Source: Chloroflexota bacterium
Lineage (GTDB): Bacteria; Chloroflexota; UBA6077
NCBI GenBank assembly: GCA_021806765.1
Contig: JAJZQR010000044.1
Location: forward strand, 1 to 26,862
Length of the DNA stretch: 26,862 bases
Direction: 5' to 3'
The position numbers and the translations under genes were made by a program. This document shows, piece by piece, positions 1-6,304 of this stretch. How positions within the stretch are numbered: the first letter of the stretch is position 1; each line of letters begins with the position of its first letter. The notes under the pieces were generated by a model, which was given only the letters and a program-made list of their open reading frames with translations, searched no databases and was not told where the DNA came from.

Positions 1-17
1 CACGAGGAGAGGGGACG

Positions 18-45
18 TCTGGACCCCCGCGCAAGCGGGGGTGAC
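18..45. repeat. Half copy of palindromic dispersed repeat family A
   Basis: A 7-bp perfect inverted repeat (CCCCCGC 24-30, GCGGGGG 35-41) is flanked by TGGA on the left and TGACG on the right. The same right-half layout, TGGAtCCCCGC...GCGGGGaTGACG, occurs at 8847-8872 and near 23306-23331. This is therefore a partial copy of the repeat seen complete at 8801-8874 and 23252-23332. It lies upstream of the YchF-like gene, and nothing shows that it is a promoter. Confidence 0.7.
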
Positions 46-158
46 GTTGCATTAAACTGTAACTCCAACTACCCGTCCCCATGAACCATGCCCCTACGGC
101 CTCGGGCTGCCCCCCCCTGTGCTATTATTGAGGTTAGACTAGCAGGGGGTATCGCTTC

Positions 159-1259
159 GTGCAGATCGCCATCATGGGCTTGCCTTTGTCGGGCAAGACC
201 ACCGTGTTCAACGCTCTCACCGGTGCTCGCGCCAAGACCGGTGGCTACTCCACTTCTACCGACGCCAACGTGGCCGTCGTCCAGGTGCCCGATCCTCGTC
301 TGGAGGAGCTGGCCAAGATCTTCAAGCCCAAGAAGGTCGTCCACGCCGTGGTGGAGTATGTGGACGCCGGTGGTGTGGTGAAGGGCACCACCAAGGAGGA
401 GGGGATCTCGGGCCGGCTGCTGAATCAGATCAGCAAGGCCGATGCTCTGCTGAACGTGGTTCGGGTGTTCCAGGACGAGTCGGTGCCCCATCCAGAGACC
501 TCGGTAGACCCCGCTCGGGACGTGGCCACCATGGATCTGGAACTTGCCTACTCGGATCTAGCCATTATCGAGCGGCGGATGGAGCGGCTGAAGGAATCCG
601 TCCACAAGGTGAAGGCCCAGGAGCGGGAGGCGGGCGAGCGGGAGATGGAATTGCTGGCCAGGCTCAAGGCTAATCTGGAGAAGGAGATCCCTATCCGCGC
701 CCAGCAGCTTACCGAGGAGGAGCAGCAGTCCATCAAGGCATTCCAGTTCCTCACGGCCAAGCCGCTGCTGCACGTGCTGAACGTGGACGAGGATCAACTC
801 CCCCGAGCCGAGGAGATCCAGGCCGAGGTGAGCCGAGGCTACTCCGTGCCGAAGACGGCCTTCACCACCCTGGCCGGCAAGGTAGAGGCCGAGGTGGCGG
901 AACTGGACCCGGAGGAGAGACGGCAGTTCCTGGAGGCCATGAGGGTCAGCGAGCCGGGGGTGGATCGGGTAATCGCCCTCTCCTACCAGTTGCTGGACTA
1001 CGCATCCTTCCTCACCGTGGGTCCCGACGAGGTTCGGGCCTGGACGATTCGCCGGAACACTCCCGCTCAGGCGGCGGCAGGGGTTATCCACTCCGACCTG
1101 GAGCGAGGCTTCATCCGGGCAGAGGTGGTGAGCTACTCCGACCTGATGAGCGTGGGGGGCAGCATGGCCGAGGCCAGGAAGCACGGGCTTCTGAGGCTGG
1201 AGGGAAAGGTCTACCCAGTCCAGGACGGGGACATCATGAACATCCTGTTCAACGTATGA
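159..1259 (+). CDS. ychF: YchF/OLA1-like P-loop nucleotidase (redox-regulated GTPase/ATPase family)
   Basis: A 366-residue protein, close to the usual ~363 of YchF. The start is GTG at 159 with AGCAGGGGG at 141-149 as ribosome site. Visible parts are a P-loop GLPLSGKT at residues 7-14, where the family normally has GLPNVGKS, a charged coiled segment at about 130-180, and the NVDE motif at 208-211. That N-x-x-E replaces the NKxD of true GTPases and is the known cause of ATP preference in this family. A TGS-like tail ends DGDIMNILFNV. YchF proteins bind ribosomes and act in translation or stress control. The divergent P-loop (Leu-Ser for Asn-Val, Thr for Ser) suggests a lineage-specific YchF form. 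The gene stands alone, with repeats on both sides. Confidence 0.88.
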   Translation: MQIAIMGLPLSGKTTVFNALTGARAKTGGYSTSTDANVAVVQVPDPRLEELAKIFKPKKVVHAVVEYVDAGGVVKGTTKEEGISGRLLNQISKADALLNVVRVFQDESVPHPETSVDPARDVATMDLELAYSDLAIIERRMERLKESVHKVKAQEREAGEREMELLARLKANLEKEIPIRAQQLTEEEQQSIKAFQFLTAKPLLHVLNVDEDQLPRAEEIQAEVSRGYSVPKTAFTTLAGKVEAEVAELDPEERRQFLEAMRVSEPGVDRVIALSYQLLDYASFLTVGPDEVRAWTIRRNTPAQAAAGVIHSDLERGFIRAEVVSYSDLMSVGGSMAEARKHGLLRLEGKVYPVQDGDIMNILFNV

Positions 1260-1266
1260 TCCAGCG

Positions 1267-1328
1267 CTGAGTTCTGAGTTCTGGGTTCTGAGTGCTGGGT
1301 GCCGATCCCTCAGTCCTCAGTCCTCAGT
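1267..1328. repeat. Heptanucleotide repeat array, five forward and three reversed units
   Basis: Five consecutive 7-bp units (CTGAGTT, CTGAGTT, CTGGGTT, CTGAGTG, CTGGGTG) fill 1267-1301. After six bases come three exact copies of CCTCAGT (1308-1328). The reverse complement ACTGAGG shares the CTGAG core, so the two blocks face each other. The array begins 8 bp after the YchF stop codon. It could fold as an imperfect hairpin, but no T-run follows it. Confidence 0.85.
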
Positions 1329-1367
1329 CCCGGGGTGTTGGAGTGTCCCTAGAATCGCTTTTCAAAT

Positions 1368-1389
1368 CCCCCTTCCCCTCTGGGGAGGG
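1368..1389. repeat. CCCTTCCCC/GGGGAGGG palindrome upstream of the cyclophilin-like gene
   Basis: CCCTTCCCC (1370-1378) faces GGGGAGGG (1382-1389) across a 3-base loop, followed by GTTGGGGTGAGGG. Very similar C-rich/G-rich pairs lie before hydB (14449-14466) and at 13054-13070, so this is a recurrent short palindrome in the window. Here it ends about 20 bp before the GTG start at 1409, so the purine-rich right side may also supply ribosome-binding sequence. Confidence 0.55.
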
Positions 1390-1408
1390 TTGGGGTGAGG
1401 GTGAGAGA

Positions 1409-1783
1409 GTGAAGAAGATCCTCATCAAGGCGGGCGACGTCACCGCGACCGCCGAACTGAACGACACCAAGACGGCGGAGGCCATCTGGTCGGCCCTGCC
1501 CATCGAGGCCCGCGCCAGCACCTGGGGGGACGAGATCTACTTCTCCATCCCGGTTCGGTTAGGGACGGAGCGGGGTCAGGAAGTGGTCGAACTGGGAGCC
1601 TTGGGCTACTGGGCGCCGGGGACTGCCTTCTGCATATTCTTCGGTCCCACGCCGGCCAGTCGGGGCAACGAGATCCGCCCCGCCAGCGAGGTCACGGTTT
1701 TCGGAAAGGTGGAGGGAGACCCGAAGCGATTCCGGAGCGTCCCCTCCGGGGCTCGTATAACTATCGAACAGGCGCCCGCCTGA
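1409..1783 (+). CDS. Cyclophilin-like fold protein (TM1367/PF04126 type)
   Basis: About 124 residues from GTG 1409, preceded by GGGTGAGGGTGAGAGA. The frame stays open back to 1292, but those extra 39 codons are repeat-derived and low complexity, so I exclude them. The protein begins VKKILIKAGDVTATAELND and contains TAEAIWSALP, GDEIYFSIP, LGALGYWAPGTAFCIFFGPTP and a terminal VPSGARITIE. This run matches the small cyclophilin-like beta-barrel family of bacteria and archaea as I remember it. Those proteins adopt a cyclophilin fold, and their peptidyl-prolyl isomerase activity is not established. No signal peptide is visible, so it is cytoplasmic. The function in the cell is unknown. Confidence 0.75.
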   Translation: MKKILIKAGDVTATAELNDTKTAEAIWSALPIEARASTWGDEIYFSIPVRLGTERGQEVVELGALGYWAPGTAFCIFFGPTPASRGNEIRPASEVTVFGKVEGDPKRFRSVPSGARITIEQAPA

Positions 1784-1829
1784 TCTCGATGCGGTGACGG
1801 GGAGAAAGGGAGACGCGGAGGAAGACTAA

Positions 1830-1893
1830 ACAGGATGGACAGGATACGCAGGATCAGACGCAACTCTTATCCTGATTATCCTGTCTATCCCGT
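1830..1893. repeat. Inverted repeat of the 'CAGGAT' dispersed type
   Basis: The left arm 1830-1854 is made of repeated CAGGAT units. The right arm 1869-1893 is its reverse complement with 21 of 25 positions matching, across a 14-bp loop. Each arm is itself a roughly 8-bp periodic (CAGGATNN) string. Similar 'ACAGGATNNACAGGAT' palindromes are a common dispersed element in GC-rich bacterial genomes. It lies in the convergent gap between the cyclophilin-like gene and the ArsA-linked small gene, where it might block read-through, though no T-tract is present. Confidence 0.75.
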
Positions 1894-1920
1894 TCTTCTC
1901 GGAACTGTCCCGAAGCGTGC

Positions 1921-2013
1921 AATCCTGAGGCTGCTGAGCTAGGAGTAGTAACGACTTCAGTCGTTCGCCTCTTGGCCGATAGAAGGAGAACGAACGACTA
2001 AAGTCGTTACTTC
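1921..2013. repeat. Palindromic dispersed repeat family B, copy 1
   Basis: Arms at 1944-1967 and 1991-2011 are near-perfect inverted repeats built on GTAACGACTTCAGTCGTTCG, each arm itself a small palindrome. A second copy lies at 18632-18725 with the same leading AATCCTGAGG, the same arms and a similar spacer (TTGCCGA...GGAGA). Two ~93-bp copies 16.7 kb apart in non-coding DNA indicate a MITE- or REP-like mobile palindrome. No open frame is inside. Confidence 0.85.
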
Positions 2014-2060
2014 AGGCTCCCGGCTTCTCTCCGTCTCCTTATCTCCCCGTCGCTCCGTTG

Positions 2061-2354
2061 CTACTCGACCTCGACCTTGGTGGCCCGGCGGCGAGGCTTC
2101 TCCTCGCGCTCCATCCGGCCGATCATGGCGTCCAGAAGGCTGCGCACTGCCAGCATTTGCTCCCGCCGAGCGGCTCTCATGTGCTCCCGGAACTCGCCGG
2201 GCACGAGGTCGGTGAGACGCCTTCCCATCATCCCCGGGGTGTTCTCCCGGATCCAGGAAACCAGCTCTGCCGGGCCCTCCAGGCTGATCTTCAGGGTCAA
2301 CACCTTCTCCTCGTCGTAGTCCAGGTCGACGTCTCTCGTCCTCTTCTCTGCCAT
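2061..2354 (-). CDS. Small charged protein downstream of the ArsA ATPase, function unknown
   Basis: 97 residues, ATG start at 2354 behind an excellent GGGAGGTG site. It begins MAEKRTRDVDLDYDEEKVL and is rich in charged residues (GRRLTDLVPGEFREHMRAARREQMLAVRS is the helical middle, shown here only to name its character) with a basic-acidic tail REEKPRRRATKVEVE. No membrane segment or known enzymatic motif is visible. It lies 99 bp after the ArsA-like gene on the same strand, so the two are probably co-transcribed. A regulatory or scaffold partner of the ATPase is possible but unproven. Confidence 0.7.
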   Translation of the reverse strand: MAEKRTRDVDLDYDEEKVLTLKISLEGPAELVSWIRENTPGMMGRRLTDLVPGEFREHMRAARREQMLAVRSLLDAMIGRMEREEKPRRRATKVEVE

Positions 2355-2416
2355 GGTGCACCTCCCTCATCACGAGACTGTGCAATCCCCGGGCCTGCAT
2401 CTTTCGGACTGTTGAG

Positions 2417-2449
2417 CCACGGAGATACGGGACATGCGGGCCTCCGTGG
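2417..2449. other. Hairpin between arsA-like gene and its downstream partner
   Basis: CCACGGAG (2417-2424) and CTCCGTGG (2442-2449) form a perfect 8-bp stem with a 17-base loop. It sits within five bases of the ArsA stop codon and before the small gene's ribosome site. With no T-run on the minus strand it is unlikely to be a full terminator. It could stabilise the 3' end of the arsA-like message or attenuate the second gene. Confidence 0.5.
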
Positions 2450-2453
2450 TGAA

Positions 2454-3626
2454 CTATCCCTCCGGCGGGGCAAACCGAACCTTGAGAGTGTCCTCCTCCA
2501 GCTTGGCGCCCTGAATCTCCATCCCCACCAGGGCTCTTGGCAGGACCAGGGTGCGCCTCTGGTTGCCTACCTGGACCACCAGCTCGTCCCCCACTTGCCG
2601 CACGTCCAGATTGTCCTTGCTGGCGAAGGCTAGCGGCAGCAGCAGCTGGTAGCCTCGCTCCAGCTTCGCGAAGCCGTAGCTGCGGCCCCGATATAAGACC
2701 TCCGTAGGATCGTCCTCGCCGAACAGCTTTGCCCCTACCTCCTCCAGGGCCTCGATGCCCACGATTTCCCGATCCATCAGGGGTACGTAGCGGATGGGTG
2801 TCGGGGCGAAGCCCTCCTCCACCATCCGGATATACTTGGCCTGGGAAACCTTCCAGGTGTCGAAGTAGCTGTCGGTTACCAGATCGGGGATCACCCGGTT
2901 GCACACCACCAGGTCGCAGGGGTAGTTATACAGATTCAGGTAGGTGGCGGTGCGCATCGCCTCCTTGATCACCATCTTCTCCGCGTTGATCACCAGACGG
3001 ATCGAGGTCAGGGAGGGGTCTGTCAGCAGCTTCTGCGTCATGTCCAGCTGGCGGAACAGCCCCTCGGCGGCGTCGTACACCTCGTCGCCCGGCATCGGCA
3101 TGCCGGTCACGGTCTTGACTATCGGTCGGGCTACCTGGACCAGTTTCCGTTGGACTGGGAAGATCTTGTCCATCCACCAGCGGGCGATCTCCGGGAAAGT
3201 GAGCAACTCCAGGGTCTCGGCGGTGGGGGCGCAATCCACGACGATGAGGTCGTACTGGCGGCTCTCGTGGAGCCGCACCAGCTGCAGCAGGCTGGCCAGT
3301 TCTGTCATCCCCGGTGGCACCGTTAGCTCCTCTGCTACGATGCCGTCGACGCCTCTCCAGGAGAGCAGAGCCTCCAGATACTTCTTGATGGTGCCCCAGT
3401 GGTTCTCCACTTCGTGGTAGATATCCACCTCCTGGCCCCAGAGCTTCTCCGTGATGGGGGTGGGCTCCGGTCCGAGGGGCAGATCGAAAGAGTCGGCCAG
3501 ACTGTGGGCAGCGTCGGTGCTGAGCACAATGGTCCTATATCCCAACCGGGAGGCGTGCAACGCCGTCGCGGCTGCCGTCGTGGTCTTGCCTACGCCTCCT
3601 TTTCCGGTGTACAGCAGGATTCTCAT
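2454..3626 (-). CDS. arsA: ArsA/GET3-family ATPase with C-terminal HSP20-like domain
   Basis: 390 residues, ATG start at 3626. The N-terminus holds the deviant Walker A GKGGVGKTT (residues 8-16), the switch-like STDAAHSLADSF (36-47) and VVDCAPTAETLELL. The last ~80 residues (from about LERGYQLLLPLAF to VRFAPPEG) read like the ArsA HSP20-like domain, a beta-sandwich seen in ArsA homologues of photosynthetic bacteria and Chloroflexota. Cysteines are few (DCAPT and YPCDLVVCNRV) and do not form the metal-binding triad of E. coli ArsA. An arsenite pump ATPase is therefore unlikely, and no ars genes are nearby. GET3-like client handling, or an unknown role, is more plausible. An extended -10 promoter lies just upstream. 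Confidence 0.88.
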   Translation of the reverse strand: MRILLYTGKGGVGKTTTAAATALHASRLGYRTIVLSTDAAHSLADSFDLPLGPEPTPITEKLWGQEVDIYHEVENHWGTIKKYLEALLSWRGVDGIVAEELTVPPGMTELASLLQLVRLHESRQYDLIVVDCAPTAETLELLTFPEIARWWMDKIFPVQRKLVQVARPIVKTVTGMPMPGDEVYDAAEGLFRQLDMTQKLLTDPSLTSIRLVINAEKMVIKEAMRTATYLNLYNYPCDLVVCNRVIPDLVTDSYFDTWKVSQAKYIRMVEEGFAPTPIRYVPLMDREIVGIEALEEVGAKLFGEDDPTEVLYRGRSYGFAKLERGYQLLLPLAFASKDNLDVRQVGDELVVQVGNQRRTLVLPRALVGMEIQGAKLEEDTLKVRFAPPEG

Positions 3627-3666
3627 GGTCCTAGCCTTTGTCTAACAGGGTATGCGCGTCGAATCG

Positions 3667-3672
3667 ATTATA
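3667..3672 (-). promoter_or_regulatory. Extended -10 promoter for the arsA-like gene
   Basis: On the minus strand the sequence reads TGGTATAATCG: a perfect TATAAT preceded by TGN, the extended -10 motif that tolerates a poor -35. No convincing TTGACA lies 17 bp upstream. Transcription would start about 35 bp before the ATG at 3626. Confidence 0.6.
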
Positions 3673-3756
3673 CCACCCGGGAGAGAGTGGGCCCTGTCCA
3701 TCCGCCGCGCAGGGTGAGTTCGACCGCGCTAAGATCGGACGATCGGACCCTCTCCG

Positions 3757-3785
3757 TTGCAGGCCGGTGCAGGGCGGGGTATGAT
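3757..3785 (+). promoter_or_regulatory. Possible promoter for the PIN-toxin pair, giving a near-leaderless message
   Basis: TTGCAG (3757-3762) and TATGAT (3780-3785) are 17 bp apart. The expected start of transcription falls at about 3791, at or inside the ATG (3789) or GTG (3792) start of the PIN gene. No clear AGGAGG precedes the start, which agrees with a leaderless message. The -35 box is weak. Confidence 0.35.
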
Positions 3786-3788
3786 TGG

Positions 3789-4298
3789 ATGGTGAAGCAA
3801 AATGCAACATTCGACAGCTCCTTCTGGATCAATGCCCATCGTTCGGGGCTGCTGCCGCATGTCTTGGCGAGGTACCACCTCGGGTATCCCCCGGCCGTGG
3901 CGGCGGAACTGAAGGAGAGCTTTCCGAGCGGTCAAGAGTTCTGGCGACTGGCACGGGAGGGGGCTGTCGTGGAAGTTGCGCCGAGATCTACACACGTGCA
4001 GGGATTTGGTAGTGGCGAGCGAGCCGCCCTAGACGTAGCTCTGGAACACCAGGACTGGATGCTCCTGATGGATGATCAGCGGCCATTCCACGAGGCGGTC
4101 CGTCTTGGAATGAAGGTGTTGTGCACCCCCGTACTCGTAGTGGCGTTCTTCGGCGATGGCACCCTGACGGCCCGACAGGCGCTGCTGACTCTCGCCCGGC
4201 TGGCCTCGCTACAGACGTTGAGTCCGAACCTGTTGTCGGCTTCCCTCGCTCAGTTGGGGAGGTCGCTGTCGGAGAAGGGAGGGACTGAGGAGAGATGA
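3789..4298 (+). CDS. PIN-domain protein, probable toxin RNase of a toxin-antitoxin pair
   Basis: 169 residues from ATG 3789 (GTG 3792 is an alternative). The start follows the PIN pattern: ATFDSSFWINAH places the first acidic residue at D9. Later come GSGERAALDVALEH and DWMLLMDDQRPFHEAVRLG, which match the second and third acidic clusters of PIN/DUF3368 proteins. PIN toxins cleave RNA (often tRNA or rRNA) with Mg2+ held by these acids. The frame is open further upstream, but those codons lie across the arsA promoter and do not fit the fold. The stop overlaps the next gene as ATGA (4295-4298). The order toxin-then-antitoxin is the reverse of most VapBC loci but is seen in some DUF3368 pairs. 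Confidence 0.75.
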   Translation: MVKQNATFDSSFWINAHRSGLLPHVLARYHLGYPPAVAAELKESFPSGQEFWRLAREGAVVEVAPRSTHVQGFGSGERAALDVALEHQDWMLLMDDQRPFHEAVRLGMKVLCTPVLVVAFFGDGTLTARQALLTLARLASLQTLSPNLLSASLAQLGRSLSEKGGTEER

Positions 4299-4666
4299 AG
4301 AAGCGAACCGTTTCCGTGCGATTGGACCCTGACGCGGCACGCAGGCTGGAGAGGGCGGCCGGCCTGACCAGGCAGTCGCAGGGCGCCTTCCTCGGGAAGG
4401 CTGGGGATGAGATGGCCCATCGAGTCCTGCTCGACTGGGCAGTTGCCCGCTATCGGCGCGGGGAGAGCAGCTTCTCCCAATTGGCCGACGAGACGGGACT
4501 GGGCGTCGAGGAGATCATGGCGGCACTGGGCAGCGAGGGCCGGGAGGCCGCCCTCGAGATGTTCCTCGCGAGCTGCAGGACCATCGCCGCGACCCAGAAG
4601 AACCCGGAATTCCTACGCCTGGCTCACGAAGCTGTCGCAGCAATGGATTCAGCGCAGGCAGCCTGA
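4295..4666 (+). CDS. Antitoxin-like RHH/HTH protein paired with the PIN protein
   Basis: 123 residues, ATG overlapping the PIN stop codon by 4 bp, so translation is coupled. It opens KKRTVSVRLDPDAARRLERAAG, a ribbon-helix-helix-type strand and helix. Later, FSQLADETGLGVEEIMAALG resembles the short helix-turn-helix of UPF0175 antitoxins. A long helical tail (about 80-123) could wrap the toxin. Family membership is inferred from these two segments and the genetic linkage to a PIN gene. I cannot name the exact family. It would bind the PIN toxin and the local promoter. Confidence 0.6.
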   Translation: MKKRTVSVRLDPDAARRLERAAGLTRQSQGAFLGKAGDEMAHRVLLDWAVARYRRGESSFSQLADETGLGVEEIMAALGSEGREAALEMFLASCRTIAATQKNPEFLRLAHEAVAAMDSAQAA

Positions 4667-4779
4667 CCAAAGCACAGGATCCCTCCCAAAGGGGTGCGAG
4701 TTGAACGTCAGTCCGAAGGACGGCGATAGTGATGTCTGGCGCAGAATCGAGTTCGAGGAACAGAGCTCATGTGCCGCTG

Positions 4780-4808
4780 TTGACACAACCCCAGTCTGCT
4801 GGTAAGCT
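4780..4808 (+). promoter_or_regulatory. Promoter of the metK leader
   Basis: A perfect TTGACA (4780-4785) is followed after 17 bp by TAAGCT (4803-4808), preceded by TGG so that the -10 has the extended TGN form. Transcription would start near 4815, just before the riboswitch at 4829. Confidence 0.6.
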
Positions 4809-4828
4809 ACATTCACAAACCAATACTG

Positions 4829-4909
4829 AGCTATCAAGAGCGGCGCAGCGATGCGCCCGGCAACCTGGCGGCGACCGCCGAGGTGCCCGTCCCCATCCTG
4901 GGGAGATAG
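4829..4909 (+). promoter_or_regulatory. SAM riboswitch (SAM-I clan, minimal P2) controlling metK
   Basis: The conserved S-box core is present: ATCAAGAG (4833-4840), CCGGCAACC (4857-4865), AGGTGCC (4881-4887) and GGAGATAG (4902-4909). Helices are P1 CTATC/GATAG (4831-4835 with 4905-4909), P2 GGCGC/GCGCC (4842-4846 with 4853-4857, 6-base loop), P3 ACCTGGCGG with CCGCC and AGGT (4863-4884), and P4 TCCCC/GGGGA (4890-4904). SAM-I normally has a long P2 with a kink-turn and a pseudoknot loop. Here P2 is a 5-bp hairpin, as in the reduced SAM-I/IV variants. It binds S-adenosylmethionine, the product of the next gene, giving feedback control. Confidence 0.85.
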
Positions 4910-4936
4910 GCCCGCAAGGGAACCAAGGGTCGCGCA

Positions 4937-4960
4937 CCCCCCCAATGCGCGGGGGTTTTT
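4937..4960 (+). terminator. Rho-independent terminator of the SAM riboswitch
   Basis: CCCCC (4939-4943) pairs with GGGGG (4951-4955) and is followed directly by TTTTT (4956-4960). It lies 30 bases after the aptamer and 45 bases before metK. An overlapping alternative hairpin, GCGCA (4932-4936) with TGCGC (4946-4950), uses the terminator loop and could compete with it. This is a plausible OFF switch: with SAM bound, transcription stops before metK. Confidence 0.85.
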
Positions 4961-5005
4961 CGTTGCGCCGCGCTGGATAGCTCCAAGAAAGAGAGGAGCC
5001 ACAGC

Positions 5006-6127
5006 ATGGCGACAAGCGACAGCTACATCTTCACCTCCGAGTCTGTCTCCGAGGGCCATCCCGACAAGGTCTGCGACTACATCGCGGATTCCATCCTCGA
5101 CGCCCACCTCGCTACCGATCCTCTCAGCCGTGTGGCGTGCGAGGTCATGGCGAAGAGCAACATCGTGGTCCTTGCTGGAGAGATCACTTCGAGCGTCGGT
5201 CTGGACTACGCCTCCATCGTCCGGCAGGCCGTCCGAGATGTGGGCTATGCCGACCCAGGGGAGCCTTTCTGCTCCGATACCCTGTTCGTCCAGCAGTTGA
5301 TCACCCGACAGCCGCGGGACATTGCCCAAGGTGTCGATAGACAAGGGGATCAAGGTGCTGGGGACCAGGGGATCATGTTCGGCTACGCCACGGACGAGAC
5401 TCCGGAACTGATGCCCCTGCCGATCCTGCTGGCCCATCGCCTCGCGAGACAGTTGGCGGAGGACCGGAAGAGCGGCAAGTACCCCTGGCTGCGCCCGGAT
5501 GCCAAGACCCAGGTCTCGGTGCGATATGAAGGTACTCGGCCGGTAGCGGTCACCGACGCGCTTGTATCGACGCAGCACTCTCAGGACACGCCGCAAGAGG
5601 GCATCCACAGCTACATCCGAACGGAGCTGTTACCACGGGCCCTCGGAGCCTGGTTCAACTCGGAGATCCGGGTGAGGGTCAACCCGACCGGCAGCTTTGT
5701 ATCGGGCGGACCTTCCGCCGATTGCGGGCTGACCGGTAGGAAGATCATCGTGGACACTTACGGTGGCGCCTCGCGCCACGGCGGGGGCGCCTTCAGCGGC
5801 AAGGATCCGTCGAAGGTGGACCGCAGTGCCGCCTACTTCTGCCGGTACGTTGCCCGTCAGATAGTGAAGCAGGGTCTGGCCAAGAGGGTGGAGATCCAGG
5901 TCTCGTACGCCATCGGGGTGGCCCAGCCGGTCTCCATCAAGGTGGATACCTTTGGGACCGGCGACGAGCGAGCCGCGGAGGCTTTCGTGAAGCAGTTCGA
6001 CTTCCGGCCCGCTGCGATCGTCGAAAGGCTCGGCCTGCTTCGTCCCATCTACAAGCAGACGACCAACTACGGCCATTTCGGGAAGCCCAACCTGCCGTGG
6101 GAGCAGTCTCTTCGCGACAAAGTGTGA
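5006..6127 (+). CDS. metK: S-adenosylmethionine synthetase
   Basis: 373 residues, slightly short of the usual 380-400. It makes S-adenosylmethionine from methionine and ATP in the cytoplasm. Motifs include TSESVSEGHPDKVCD near the N-terminus with His18 and Asp20, GDQGIMFGYA (the ATP-site hexapeptide region), SGGPSADCGLTGRKIIVDTYGG, and HGGGAFSGKDPSKVDRS with the phosphate-binding lysines. The ATG at 5006 has GAGAGGAG at 4991-4998. The gene is transcribed behind a SAM riboswitch and terminator. It is followed by a URO-D/methyltransferase-type gene that may or may not share its message, since a strong hairpin lies between them. Confidence 0.97.
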   Translation: MATSDSYIFTSESVSEGHPDKVCDYIADSILDAHLATDPLSRVACEVMAKSNIVVLAGEITSSVGLDYASIVRQAVRDVGYADPGEPFCSDTLFVQQLITRQPRDIAQGVDRQGDQGAGDQGIMFGYATDETPELMPLPILLAHRLARQLAEDRKSGKYPWLRPDAKTQVSVRYEGTRPVAVTDALVSTQHSQDTPQEGIHSYIRTELLPRALGAWFNSEIRVRVNPTGSFVSGGPSADCGLTGRKIIVDTYGGASRHGGGAFSGKDPSKVDRSAAYFCRYVARQIVKQGLAKRVEIQVSYAIGVAQPVSIKVDTFGTGDERAAEAFVKQFDFRPAAIVERLGLLRPIYKQTTNYGHFGKPNLPWEQSLRDKV

Positions 6128-6231
6128 AACGGCCGAGACATCACACAACATCGCGATGAGCTTGGGAGCAGTGAGCATACCGGCGCCGTCTTTCGAATGG
6201 GCCTGGATTGCGGCTTGCTGTTATACGAGGC

Positions 6232-6276
6232 AGGGCCGCCCAGAGGCCGGCGTAGCCCGTCGCCGGCAGCGGCCCT
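6232..6276. other. Strong two-tier hairpin between metK and the URO-D gene
   Basis: The outer stem AGGGCCGC (6232-6239) with GCGGCCCT (6269-6276) encloses an inner stem GCCGGCG (6246-6252) with CGCCGGC (6261-6267): 15 perfect pairs in 45 bases. No T-run follows it (CTAGGGGCTTG). It may be a processing or stabilising element, a rho-linked stop for metK, or another dispersed palindrome. The sequence alone does not decide. Confidence 0.6.
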
Positions 6277-6304
6277 AGGGGCTTGTCGAGAGAAAGGGAC
6301 GACC

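Noticed and set aside
1957..2904. Long minus-strand open frame of about 315 codons across the ArsA end and the small charged gene
   Set aside because: It is Gly/Arg/Pro-rich low-complexity translation of the wrong frame of two better-supported genes, and it crosses repeat family B.
3399..3788. N-terminal extension of the PIN protein
   Set aside because: It would run antisense through the arsA start and promoter, and the PIN fold begins exactly after the ATG at 3789.
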